Source: Rhynchopus sp. YZ270_cl-10
Lineage: Eukaryota > Euglenozoa > Diplonemea > Diplonemida > Diplonemidae
Reading direction: 5' to 3'
Length of the DNA: 64,000 bases
NCBI GenBank assembly: GCA_964035575.1
Contig: OZ037909.1
Span: 372,001-436,000, forward strand
Numbering within the stretch: the stretch's first letter is position 1; the number at the start of each line of letters is the position of its first letter. Below the pieces are notes generated by a model. That model saw nothing but the letters and a program-made list of their open reading frames with translations. It was not told the origin of the DNA and did not search any database. The position numbers were made by a program, and so were the translations under genes. Positions 44,601-55,045 of the stretch are shown piece by piece.

Positions 44601-46070
44601 TGCGGTACGGAACACTTTACCCCAGGCATTGCGCACAGGATTCTCCATCACCCCACCAGGACAAGATTCAGTCTTTGCGATGAGATCCGTGAGCTTGTAC
44701 TCGAATTTGGCAAGTTGGTCCTGTCGGGGGGAAGACCCACCAACAGACGCCGGTCGTGTAGGTGCACACACAGGTTTCAACACCGGATGGGGGATCTTGG
44801 AGCGGCCACAGAACCCTTTCGAAAGCGTGTCACCAGCTGCCTTTGCCGCGAGCAGGAGAAACTCTTCCCCAGCCAATGCGATCGCTTCCCACGCATCGTC
44901 AATGTCACCGGACGCAAGTGCTGCGGCACAGTTGTGTTGTTGTAGGAGATTCCTGCCGACTGTCTCAGCATTCGCCACAAGTCCAAGCTCCGGCATCTGC
45001 TTGGGAATAATGTATCGGAGTGTCGACTCTGTAAACACAGAGAGGCAGAGCCGCACGTTGACGGACTTGTGGCTGGGGATGCAGTTGATGCTCTGTGTCC
45101 AACAGCTATGAATGGCGTGTGCAGCGACGCTATTCAGCAGGATGTAGTCGATACGGGTTCCCGCTGAGTCTTTGCGAGTGAACGTGGCAGGGGGCTTGCC
45201 GTCATCCCCAGTGCTTCCCAGGAGCGCGACATCGCACCAGTCATTGGCGAGTGCTTTCCGCAATGTTGGTGATCTTTCCACATCGGTGTTGAGGTCGCCG
45301 CACACAATCAACGGAACGTTACCCAGGGCTTCTCGAAACTTCACAAGCACTGTGTGGAGGAGTTCTTCGCGGGAAGCAACTGTACCTCTTGGCGTGTCAC
45401 CTGACGGGGCGTACACATTCACCACATGCAGGAACAGACGGCCGGAACCAAGCGCCACGCGTGTGTGCACCACGCGTTTCCTCAGCGAGGGCTTCAGAGA
45501 AGACGTCAATTCGGTGTCCAGGAACATGATGCCCGGTCTCTTCAGCATGGTGGCAACTCCCCCACGTTCCCCAATGTGTGGACTGCGGATGCCATGGACG
45601 AGTGCGCCATCCATGGGGGGGCCCCACTCTGGGGACCAAACTGTGGTGAAGAAGTCGTTCATCTCAAAGATCTTGGACTCGGTCAATTTTGTCTCTTGCA
45701 GACAAATTATATCGCACTGCAGGTCGTGTATGATGTGTGCGTAGTTCTGCAGGGATGTGCAGTTGAGGGTGGTTATCGTGAGCGTGTTCTCAGCATCGGA
45801 GCAGCACGTACGTGAGGAGGATCTATCCGTTGAAGAGGAGGAGGAAGAAGAGGAAGAAGAAGAAGAGGAGGAAGCAGAGGAAGAAGATGTGTCTGAGAGT
45901 GACGTAGGGAAAAAGGGGCGAGGAGAAAAGGATGCCACGGATGATGATGATGATGATGAGGAGGCTTGGTTTGGGAAGTGGCGGGGACCAGGGCGTGTTT
46001 CTATGCACTCGCGAGGAAGTTGCTCGTAGTTGTGGGCTGCGAGCGACTCGGGGTCACGCTTCTCGCTCCG
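41640..46070 (-). CDS. LINE ORF2: endonuclease and reverse transcriptase
   Basis: An open frame of 1,476 codons plus stop follows the ORF1 stop directly in the same frame. There is no ATG before the endonuclease domain; the first is in the EMNDFF segment, after the catalytic LQETKLTE. Expression must therefore depend on readthrough or a non-ATG start. After a Ser-rich linker comes an exonuclease-endonuclease-phosphatase domain (LNCTS, LQETKLTE, CGDLNTD, CIPSHKSV). In the last motif the usual SDH Asp is Ser, while the His remains. The reverse transcriptase has LDFAKCFDRVP, GILQGCPLSVVL and the catalytic FADDAYLL (near 43,470). A Cys/His cluster, CPLC...HTRHLLWHC, lies near 42,450, like the zinc motif behind the RT in many LINEs. 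Target-primed reverse transcription is the expected reaction. Confidence 0.9.
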   Translation of the reverse strand, partial: RSEKRDPESLAAHNYEQLPRECIETRPGPRHFPNQASSSSSSSSVASFSPRPFFPTSLSDTSSSSASSSSSSSSSSSSSSTDRSSSRTCCSDAENTLTITTLNCTSLQNYAHIIHDLQCDIICLQETKLTESKIFEMNDFFTTVWSPEWGPPMDGALVHGIRSPHIGERGGVATMLKRPGIMFLDTELTSSLKPSLRKRVVHTRVALGSGRLFLHVVNVYAPSGDTPRGTVASREELLHTVLVKFREALGNVPLIVCGDLNTDVERSPTLRKALANDWCDVALLGSTGDDGKPPATFTRKDSAGTRIDYILLNSVAAHAIHSCWTQSINCIPSHKSVNVRLCLSVFTESTLRYIIPKQMPELGLVANAETVGRNLLQQHNCAAALASGDIDDAWEAIALAGEEFLLLAAKAAGDTLSKGFCGRSKIPHPVLKPVCAPTRPASVGGSSPRQDQLAKFEYKLTDLIAKTESCPGGVMENPVRNAWGKVFRTAITLKLMRSEETTIPLSLERQIQILNSLLEKSKMLMNLEIRNTRLQREKQYTTKLKVDFSSERRKLTAWCMGKQGVPISALRGEDGVLTANHREMDKLLRDEWKSVFNLYDHDHPEPTLASFEQRFGSFVAHSPMSLDPLSGADLRRTLDKKGKRTDACGTDGWRSLELHAMPLCILDGFARVFNAIETNGVWPQALLTALVTLLPKGEDQSPLKLRPVTVTSAVYRLWACARLQAVQQWQEQWVHPSQHGFRPKHSTNDVLYDVFTQMEDALLGGEPLHGLALDFAKCFDRVPQGLTLDLVEKMGLHPRIMTPLRAMYAKLRRRFKLPSGVGEAYSVTNGILQGCPLSVVLINALMSVLTHCITAEVPEAFVRSFADDAYLLSRHSEASVGACLLRVEDFCRITGMRLNMAKTFAFSSLKNHKCKLKSEDNHRFRTTESLRSLGVMMYSSLRSKGRYNATVYQSAVRALSCLGATPLSFSQKVSIATSAILPSVLYESAFNMPPQSVLNELTKAVAMCCWGPTYLTRSVDALLTLCLKAHMAHPLSSAICRTFRTYAASVERNDAIRQRCMNIRERYETLAARGTPMHAVGPVGTVLAASRRCGVSWDPEMKTVTSTSATAKTTPIIEIDKAKRAHEVRVLARTAVWDDLQSKRPTYDGINDGIDTRATNALWRNLQYHDPLKAFRMRRVLCGGVLFCHPDGLKRSGLPEADFSDKCPLCLVQVTCHTRHLLWHCSIVHTPAFTALHASAISLYGKGLPTCFVLHGIVPSNVSKVTVKAVQSLLLDAVTTIDTTLSSPADVAPAVHPWNLTFAASKRDTPFRTYLTKLQPSFSSTYREAFTLKAFLWWVITLEWSKEPRDVSCVELAVDFELRTRVFLAKQTSNIRERGRAMQRLIVKANMRALTAKLRRAPFPGVKRDRVHSLRSVGAPALIGFSRRPVLCAKTRAFLESLNHVVPPSRSGWGNDCIPAYSFPVNQTQAQHSGVR

Positions 46071-46073
<3 letters not shown>
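46041..46073 (-). promoter_or_regulatory. Probable stop-codon readthrough signal between LINE ORF1 and ORF2
   Basis: The ORF1 stop reads TTG TGA CGG. UGA followed by CGG is the leaky 'type II' context described in several plus-strand RNA viruses. Two bases later GAGCGA (46,068-46,063) can pair with TCGCTC (46,046-46,041), forming a hairpin where type II signals carry one. ORF2 continues in the same frame with no ATG. Confidence 0.6.
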
Positions 46074-48005
<1,932 letters not shown>

Positions 48006-48081
48006 CTGAGTGGGAGAGGACCCAGGCAGATGCGCCACAAGGAAAGAACCGGGGGGGACGGTCGTGTGGGGTGTGTGATGT

Positions 48082-48103
48082 GTATACCAATGAAGTACAG
48101 AAA
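48082..48103 (-). other. Spliced-leader-like exon end and donor in the LINE 5' region
   Basis: The minus strand reads TTTCTGTACTTCATTG then GTATAC. From memory, the SL RNA exon of kinetoplastids ends TTTCTGTACTATATTG and that of diplonemids TTTCTGTACTTTATTG, each followed by GTATG or similar. Fifteen of 16 exon bases match the diplonemid form. No Sm site or second SL RNA stem is evident downstream, so it is not a complete SL RNA gene. It is 80 nt upstream of the ORF1 ATG. Confidence 0.6.
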
Positions 48104-48244
48104 TAAAACTCGTGTAATTTTGCGAATTACCCACAAAAGTGAGTGATATAATATGCCCTATTTGTCACTCAATTGTAACCGAGAATGTATGATCTCTCCG
48201 TCCCTGGCCTTTATAACCAGCAAGTATACCTCGCTCAAAATCAC

Positions 48245-50851
48245 TCAGTGCATGTCCACAACCTCAGGCACGTAGGCCTTCTCCTGCACGTACCTGATGA
48301 GCTGTTCGTACTGCCCACGTTGGTCAGCAGCCACACCGTCAAGCAGAGCGGAAGCCTGCCCAAAGTCCTGTTTGATGATGTGCACGAAAGCATCGTTCCA
48401 CAGTGCATGAGGGTTGTTTGCTGCCGACTCCAGCTGGTACATCCACTCCTCGTTGCCTGCGCTGCACAAACCCTTCACAGCGTACACAACCTGTGCCGTG
48501 TCACTCAGCTTTGCGAACAGCACAGTACCTGCACAACGCAGTACCACCTGTCCCTCCACCTCACGCGACACAGCACGGTCAATGACACCGGGCAGGTTGT
48601 GCTTCTTGTTCCAACGCTCGAGCACAACCACCCACGACATGGACTGCGAAAGAATCGACACCTTCTTCATCCCGTTGCAGCCCATGTTACCGACACGTGC
48701 ATCGCCTGTTGTGCACCCATACGAAATCTTGTGCACATCCCCAAGTGCTGTTGTTACTTCGTGTGCAGCCTTCACACAGGCAACACGGTGTGTGGGGCTC
48801 GGAACGAAGGCGTTGAAGGTGGCAAGCATCTTGTCTCCTGCAAACGTGTCGCACACACCTTTGTTGTGCTGCACTGCCACCAGGATCCTCTCAATCACAC
48901 CACCATGTGCAGCGAGAACTTCTGCATCTTTGCGGTTCTTGCAGAATTCATGCCACGACACGACGTTCATGTGTGCCAGCGACACCTTCTTCTTCTTCAT
49001 CCCTTCCACACGCAGGAGTGCCTTCTGGTTCTGCACCACCTCTGTGGAGCTAGAGGATGACCGCTTGGAACAGGAAGACGCTGCATCCCGTGTGGACTCT
49101 GTGTCGGAGACTTCCTCGTGCTCACTCTCGTTGACAAGCACACTCTGTGGCATGTAGTTCCGGTACTCCACCAGGTTCGCCACCATGGTAACAAAGCTGC
49201 GCTGCATCATCCCCACTTCACTCAGCTGCGACACTACACGGCCCGTGTCCACAGCCTCCAGGTCCATCACAGCCACACTTGCCATCTCACCCCCAAGCTT
49301 CAGCAGAGGTGACGTGATGTAGCGCGTGAACACAGCAGCAATGGCCAGGAGAGCTGAAATCGCCAGACTTGTCACAATCACCATCACAATCACCGCATCC
49401 TCCTTCTGTGCGTCTGCAGAGGACAGATCTGCTGCCACCTTCGCACGGATTGCATTCGTCGACGCATCAATCGTCTCCATCACAGACTCTCGCGGCACAA
49501 GAAGGTTGGCGTACCACAAGATCGTTTTGTGCTCGATTGCTGACGTCATTGTCCAGTACTCCGAGCTGTTCGAGTCAGACCACTTCAGGAAGGAATCCTC
49601 TGTTTTCTCTACAAGGTCTCTGTAGTTCCGAGGGTGTGTGAACACAAACCGCCCGTGCTCTGCAATCAGCGATGGGATGTGTGATGTTGCGTCTTCCGTC
49701 GAGTGGTTTGTGATGTTCATACTAGAAACAATGTCAAGTATGAAATCCAGTGGCGGAGGCAGGTATGTAGGCACCTGACTGAGGTGGCGCCCTTTGTTGT
49801 ACGCCACAACCAACCCAACCAAGTGTGTGCTCTGGTCTTCTTCAACGATGTACAGTGACGTGCCAGTCGGAAGCAGCTGGTTCCGCACTGCATCACTTAC
49901 CCCGTCTGCTGTCACAGTTGCGCCAACAACCCCAACACGTTTCCCCTGCTTGGGGTACATCGTGTACATCTCTGGGTGGGCGTAGGTGTAGCTCAGGTCC
50001 CAGTAAATGGAATTCCATGCCACTTGCATGTCAGAGTACACAAGCTCGTTGGCAGGATTGAGCGGGGGATCACCATCGTGCAGGTAGTGCACTTGTAGCC
50101 CACGCAGTCGGACCTCTGATGGCGTCTGAACCAAATGTGCAAGAACGAAGCACATTCCACGTGATTCATTCAAATTGTAGTTCGGATTATTCTTGCAGGG
50201 AAGCGTCAAATCTTTGGCATTACCTAGTTTATCAGCGTCTGTAGCAACCATATAGTCGGTAATCTGCGGCTCCAACGTGAAGGGGTCTCTAGATTCAAGT
50301 ACTATTAATATGGGGGTCCCGTCTGTGGGCAAAATCGCATCTTCTGCAAACGAATGTCGGATTTCTGTGTGTGAACCCCATCCTGCTGGCTTCCCAGTCC
50401 CCGTGCTCCACGGGAAGGGGTGTGCCTGACACCAAGGGTATGTCTCATGGAAAATTCTATCTATTCCTGCCGTATACCCAGCTCTGAAAGCTGACGCGAG
50501 AGCCGGATTCATGGTTGTGACCCCAAAGGTAGGACCGGTGCTGACATTTGGATGATGTGCCTGCGCCAGGTTTGCAAGCGTCGTGACAAGCTGTTCAGGC
50601 ACCTTCAGGTACTCCTTCACTGCCGTGTCCACATTGCCAAGGACGGAGAGGAGGTAGCGTGACGACACAGTTTCGATGTCCGCCGTACCACTGTCGAGAC
50701 ACATCCCGAAGCCTTCGTCACCTGTGTCACGTGCCTTCTCCAGAAGGTCGTCCCATGCTGTCAACGTGAAGCCACCGATGATCGCCCCTGTTGACAGAAC
50801 CAACACCACACACAGCAGTAGTGTCAGCGACTGGATCCCGCACGTCACCAT
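48245..50851 (-). CDS. Receptor-type protein: Cache-like sensor, HAMP, degenerate class III cyclase domain
   Basis: A single exon, 868 aa, start ATG at 50,851, stop TGA. Residues 5-28 are a signal-anchor membrane segment. About 30-480 are extracytoplasmic and Cache-like, with many Trp/Tyr/Pro motifs (WNSIYWDLSYTYAHPEMYTMYPKQGKR) and NxS/T sites. About 484-512 is the second membrane segment, followed by a HAMP-like linker (ITSPLLKLGGEMASVAVMDL). After a Ser-rich linker, 617-764 match the class III adenylyl/guanylyl cyclase fold (FAGDKMLATFN, GCTTGDARVGNMGCNG). The first metal-binding Asp of the usual FADI motif is Asn (HMNVVSW). The second GD is present, but the DYTVIG and VNxAxR motifs are replaced. 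It would sense a ligand outside the cell, but cAMP/cGMP synthesis is doubtful; a regulatory or dimer-partner role is more likely. It is the gene next to the LINE 5' end. Confidence 0.8.
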   Translation of the reverse strand: MVTCGIQSLTLLLCVVLVLSTGAIIGGFTLTAWDDLLEKARDTGDEGFGMCLDSGTADIETVSSRYLLSVLGNVDTAVKEYLKVPEQLVTTLANLAQAHHPNVSTGPTFGVTTMNPALASAFRAGYTAGIDRIFHETYPWCQAHPFPWSTGTGKPAGWGSHTEIRHSFAEDAILPTDGTPILIVLESRDPFTLEPQITDYMVATDADKLGNAKDLTLPCKNNPNYNLNESRGMCFVLAHLVQTPSEVRLRGLQVHYLHDGDPPLNPANELVYSDMQVAWNSIYWDLSYTYAHPEMYTMYPKQGKRVGVVGATVTADGVSDAVRNQLLPTGTSLYIVEEDQSTHLVGLVVAYNKGRHLSQVPTYLPPPLDFILDIVSSMNITNHSTEDATSHIPSLIAEHGRFVFTHPRNYRDLVEKTEDSFLKWSDSNSSEYWTMTSAIEHKTILWYANLLVPRESVMETIDASTNAIRAKVAADLSSADAQKEDAVIVMVIVTSLAISALLAIAAVFTRYITSPLLKLGGEMASVAVMDLEAVDTGRVVSQLSEVGMMQRSFVTMVANLVEYRNYMPQSVLVNESEHEEVSDTESTRDAASSCSKRSSSSSTEVVQNQKALLRVEGMKKKKVSLAHMNVVSWHEFCKNRKDAEVLAAHGGVIERILVAVQHNKGVCDTFAGDKMLATFNAFVPSPTHRVACVKAAHEVTTALGDVHKISYGCTTGDARVGNMGCNGMKKVSILSQSMSWVVVLERWNKKHNLPGVIDRAVSREVEGQVVLRCAGTVLFAKLSDTAQVVYAVKGLCSAGNEEWMYQLESAANNPHALWNDAFVHIIKQDFGQASALLDGVAADQRGQYEQLIRYVQEKAYVPEVVDMH

Positions 50852-51300
50852 CGTGTGGGAAACGGGGAGAGTACTGGTGTGTGGTATGGGAACAGAAAGG
50901 GGATGAGAGAAGGGACGGCAGAAGGTGCCACTTTTTTTCGGGTAGTGCTCGGAAAGAGCAGGGCCGCCTTGTCACCTCCAACAAGTTCCCTTGTTGTGGT
51001 TAGTCGAGTAGGTCACACCCGTAGGCATCCTCTCCCAGCTGTGGTATAAGGCTGAAACTACAGGGCTGTAGCATTCCTGAAAAGGGGTACAAGAGAAAAA
51101 AAAAGGGTAGAGTGGTGGGGATTGATGTGGCGTAACACCGTTTATATGGCGCGGTCTGACTTGAGAATGGCATCATAATTGTGGTACAAAGAGATATCGA
51201 TTTTTGACAAACTAAAAAATTTACGTACCTCCTAACATGTGTCCGGAGACGTCATGCTCGATGCAAAATAAAGCAAAGAAAATATCAGATAACTGTGCGG

Positions 51301-51603
51301 CAGGGGTGTCGCTAATTCGGGGTCCGGGCCCCACGTGGTTTTTCAAAACTATGAAAAAAAAAAAAAAATGCACCTTCGTAAAATCTTCCATTTCAGGGAG
51401 GAGGCCCATAGGAGCATTTGCTTCAGTTCGCGGCGCTTCTGCTTGCATCTCGGATCATCGTCCTTCCCAAAGAAAGGGGCGAGCTGCCGGTAGATGGCCT
51501 CCTGGTATGGGGGCGCATCGAACACTTCAAAGTCCATACGCCAAAAAAATGCAGCCCGATTTCAGATTTTTCGAAAATTTTCCCAGAATTAGCGACACCC
51601 CTG
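51301..51603. mobile_element. hAT-like non-autonomous element carrying a coding-like insert
   Basis: The termini CAGGGGTGTCGCTAATTC and GAATTAGCGACACCCCTG are perfect inverted repeats of hAT type, 303 bp apart. The flanks do not show an 8-bp duplication (CTGTGCGG left, ATTATGAC right). Inside, on the minus strand from 51,537, about 55 codons (MDFEVFDAPPYQEAIYRQLA, then FFGKDDDPRCKQKRREL) have codon use and amino-acid composition like real protein and stand out from the A/T-rich surroundings. It may be a captured host exon or a transposase remnant. Confidence 0.65.
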
Positions 51604-51827
51604 ATTATGACAATAGGCTAGTGGTGAGAGGATAGACACCTACAAAAAAAGAAGGGGTTTTTTTGTAAGATGAATGCACCTCACGTGCACACCCATCTTC
51701 CAAAATTTTTTCTTAAAGAAAAGCACCCCCTCCCCTCCGCGAATTGATACTTTCACCCCCTCCCCACCCCCCCTCACTGTTAACTTTTCATCAGAAATGA
51801 AGTCTCTTTGAGCCTCCTTTTCGTGAC

Positions 51828-52499
51828 TCAATCCCCTCGAACAATTTTCACAATGAAGGCGTGCTCACCGTAGCGACGTGCCTTCAGGATGCTTGCATCA
51901 CAGCCTTTCTCATTCATAATCTCCACCACCTCCTCCGGGTCGTTATGACTGATAAGCAGCATATATATCGTCCCTGTCTTTGGTGTCATTAATGGAATCG
52001 CTTCCTCAAGAAATCGGTCTACCACCACTCTTCCACGCGGGCCTCCTGCCCATGCTGCACTGAATCCTGTATCTTGGGTAACCTCTTCTTCGGTAGAAGG
52101 GACATACGGCGGATTGAACACTAGCATATCAATAAAAGGTCTGTCTCTCCTGAATGCGGAAAACAAATCTGAACGCACTATAGAAGCTATCTCTGGGGTG
52201 ATGTCGTTCGCAGCAAATGTAGCGGCGGTGGTGGTGCAGGCCTCGATATTGATGTCGATTGCAAGCAGCTGTGGCTTCTCTGCTAAGCCCTTCGTCCTCA
52301 TTAACCACTCCATAAATGCACTGATCACCCCCGTCCCCGGCCCCACCTCGGCTACCACCAAAGGGGAGAGCTCCCGTATCGCCTCTGCCTCCTCCTCCAA
52401 AACGTCCATCAAAAAGTAGCTGTCCTGGGCAGGCTCGTAGATGTTATCCCAGTTTGTGATGTGATCTAAACTGGGAGTGTACTTCTTCGGTTTCGACAT
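51828..52499 (-). CDS. MTQ2: eRF1 glutamine N5-methyltransferase (HEMK2/Mtq2 type)
   Basis: A single exon, 223 aa, from ATG 52,499 (MSKPKKYTP); the reading frame further upstream has no ATG. A Rossmann methyltransferase with SAM-binding VAEVGPGTGVISAF (residues about 50-63), the acidic motif LLAIDINIEA and the catalytic NPPY (about 128-131), which marks N-methylation of a planar amide or amine. The early YEPAQDSYFLMDVLEEE matches the YxPxxDTxxLxDAL signature of the Mtq2/HEMK2 branch. Family members, bound to Trm112, methylate the GGQ glutamine of release factor eRF1 in the cytosol; some also act on histone H4. Usual family length is 210-230 aa. Confidence 0.92.
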   Translation of the reverse strand: MSKPKKYTPSLDHITNWDNIYEPAQDSYFLMDVLEEEAEAIRELSPLVVAEVGPGTGVISAFMEWLMRTKGLAEKPQLLAIDINIEACTTTAATFAANDITPEIASIVRSDLFSAFRRDRPFIDMLVFNPPYVPSTEEEVTQDTGFSAAWAGGPRGRVVVDRFLEEAIPLMTPKTGTIYMLLISHNDPEEVVEIMNEKGCDASILKARRYGEHAFIVKIVRGD

Positions 52500-53323
52500 G
52501 GTGTGGGATATCAAAGAAAATCCTCTAAAAAGAGTAGAAGTTTAATAATAGAGGGTTCAGCAAAGTCAAAAGTTGTGGGGAGGAAATGAATGGGGGAGGG
52601 AGGGGAGGAAGGGCACCTGAATGTTATTATAAGGGGGGGGAGTAACGCTGGGTTTTTGAAATCAGAACAAAAATAGTAGAATCGGGTAGGTAAGTAAAGT
52701 TGTTTCGTTGATTGCACAAAATCCTCCTGTTTGTGGTATGATTTGGCGACCGTACCCGGTAATACTATTTCTCCTTTAAAGCAAGCTTCGGAATAAGAAG
52801 AAAAAATAGAGCTTTTTTTTGTATTATTTCTCGTTATGTTGGGGGGGCTGCGGGAAGAGGTACAAAAAATGAATTGTCTTCCAAAAAAAAAAAAACTTTT
52901 TTTTTTGAAAGGCAATGAAAAAGACAGCTTTGAAAGAGTGTACACCAAGGTTCACTACCAGGGCACACCCTTACTCTCTATGAAAAGAGACATCATTCCT
53001 TGGCATATCAGTGGCTGATATCAACATGAGATGGAAAAGAAGAACAAAAGAATGATGAAAAGCTGAACGCAACGCAACCAGGAGGGAGAGTAGGGAGAGA
53101 CGGGGACACATAAGACAGTAACGAAAAAACAGGGGTAAAACCTGCGTTGCTGCCGGTATAAAAAAAAAAAAACAAAAAATCTTCATGTTCCTCCCCTTTT
53201 TTTTGTGTTGGTTGTATCGATAATTGCCCAAAAATTGTAGCAAATATCACCCAAACAGGTCCAGGATACTTTTTTTTTTTGTGGTCATCTAATAAGTTTT
53301 TTTGGGAGGAAAAGCAAATTTCC
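52500..53323. other. Intergenic spacer, no gene seen
   Basis: Poly-A/T and G-runs; a diverged GTCGACAATCGCC-type repeat near 53,208. ORFs are low-complexity shadows. Confidence 0.4.
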
Positions 53324-54355
53324 TCACAGGTCCTCCTCAGGCTTGCTGGAGGACTTCGACACACCAGAGGCCTTCTTCACAACACCAGTCTTCTTAGACT
53401 TCTTCCCAAGCCCCTTGGTGGCTTCCTTAATGTCCTTAGTGAGCTTGTCCATGGCGAGGGGGGTTCCCTGCATGATGCTGACACCCTTCTCGTCGGCGCC
53501 GGTGAAGACACGCACGTTGGGGATCTGCGGAAGGGGGTGTTGAGAATAAATTTTGGCAATTATTATTTTGGTTGTTGACGCTTAGTGTTTTTTATGCAGA
53601 CTTCATTGTGTAGATATCCGCAGAAAACTGCACAGAAGAACCAATTTCAAAGAAAAGAAGATGTGTTTATGGACAGGGGCTTGCAGGGAAGCCCCCTCAC
53701 GAAAAGATGAATATAAACCACATACCCCCTCCTCCATGACGCCGAGCGACTGTGCAAGCGCCATTCCTCCCTTGTCATCAATGTTGACCTTGGCAGTGCG
53801 CACTGGCGGTGTGGACTTGGCATACTTGGCCCAGATGGGTGAGAACTCCTTGCAGGACCCGCACATGGAGCTGAAGAACTCAACTGCGAAGACATCCTCA
53901 TGCGACAGCACCTTTTCCTTGAAGTCTGCCTGCGACGTGATCTCGATCATGGCGGGCGCCTTCTTGGCCTTCTTCTTCTTCTTCTTCTTCTCCTCACCCC
54001 CTCCGGCACCCTTCTTGCCGTCACGCTCCGTCACCTTGATAAGGTGGTATCCAAACTGCGTCTTGACCGGCCCGTACACCTGGTCCAGCTCTGTGGCATC
54101 GTCGAACACAACTGTGTCGAACTCCTTCACCATCTGTCCTGGGCCGAAGCTTCCGAGACTGCCGCCCTTCTTCCCGCTTGGGCAGGTGCTGTGCTTCTCT
54201 GCGAGAGCACCGAAGTCACCGCCAGCATCGATCTCTTCCTTCACCTTAAGAAGCGCATCTTCCTCTTTCATAAGGATGTGCAGTGCTGTCGCCTTCTTCT
54301 TCGCCTCGACCGTTGAAATGCATGCCAGAAACATGCACCCAATAATAGCGCGCAT
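53324..54355 (-). CDS. Secretory parvulin-type prolyl isomerase fused to a thioredoxin domain
   Basis: Two exons: 54,355-53,726 and 53,524-53,324 (276 aa). The 201-nt intron has GTATGTG and CCGCAG ends. Residues 1-18 (MRAIIGCMFLACISTVEA) are a signal peptide. About 22-115 are a parvulin PPIase domain (ALHILMKEEDALLKVKEEI, GGSLGSFGPGQMVKEFD, VKTQFGYHLIKV). A Lys-rich linker follows. From about 135 there is a thioredoxin fold with a CGSC active site (SSMCGSCKEFSPIWAKYAK, NIDDKGGMALAQSLGVMEEG, then IPNVRVF from exon 2). The C-terminus is KPEEDL; xxDL endings retain proteins in the ER of trypanosomes, so ER residence is likely. It would couple proline isomerisation to disulfide exchange in secretory folding. 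Parvulin-thioredoxin fusions are unusual. The intron makes the cis-Pro loop junction family-like, supporting the splice. Confidence 0.88.
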
Positions 54356-55045
54356 CGTTATGTTAGCTTTTTTTGTTGTGTCTGTGCAGGGTTTGAATTT
54401 CAATTTCTTCTTTTTTTTTGATAAATTGTTAGAGCACTGTGCAGTTGCCTCGTCTGTGTTGCCACAGTTGTGCAATCTCTACTTTCTACAAGTAATCGAT
54501 AGAGAGAGAGAAAGAGAAAGAGAGACCACAGAACGAAATGAGAGGAAGGGGACGGGGGGGAAAATATGCGTTTTTTTGGAAACTCGATTTGGAAATAAAA
54601 TAGTGTGCGTAAAAGATGAGATTCACTATTTGTAAAAGAGCAAAAGGGGGGGGGAGATGTTGCGGGCAGGTTGGGTGAGCGTGGGTGGGTGTGGTGGTGG
54701 TATTTTACTTTTTATTTTTGGACCACACACCCTCCCTACGTCTCCATCCCCATCGTTGCATATTGTAAACCTTTGTTGTTCTGGAAAATATAAAAAAAAA
54801 TGTGTTGGAATAGTGTTGCCTCTTTACTGCCTCTTTCGCAGCTTCATACAATTATCCAACACAACGTCACTTCACGTAATTTCTCTCTGAGCATTTTCAA
54901 TTTTATTTTTATTTGAAAACTTGGTTGTATTAGTGTAGACACCCGAGGATGAACTCCACTATATTATTATTTTTTCCCACTCATTTTTTTCTTCCCTTTT
55001 TTTTGAAATAAATTTATAACCATTTCGAACTCCTTTCTTATATTT
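54356..55045. other. Intergenic spacer with short repeats
   Basis: It holds the repeats at 54,420-54,475, 54,807-54,850 and 54,915-54,960. No gene seen. Confidence 0.4.
54420..54475. repeat. Short interspersed repeat, TTGCCTCGTCTGTGTTGCCACAG copy
   Basis: It has GATAAATTGTTAGAGCAC, then TTGCCTCGTCTGTGTTGCC, like 32,996 and 2,096. It lies just upstream of the parvulin-thioredoxin gene. Confidence 0.65.

Noticed and set aside
42349-45744. Plus-strand ORFs of up to 324 codons opposite the LINE and other genes
   Set aside because: They mirror the codon pattern of the minus-strand reading frame and resemble no family.
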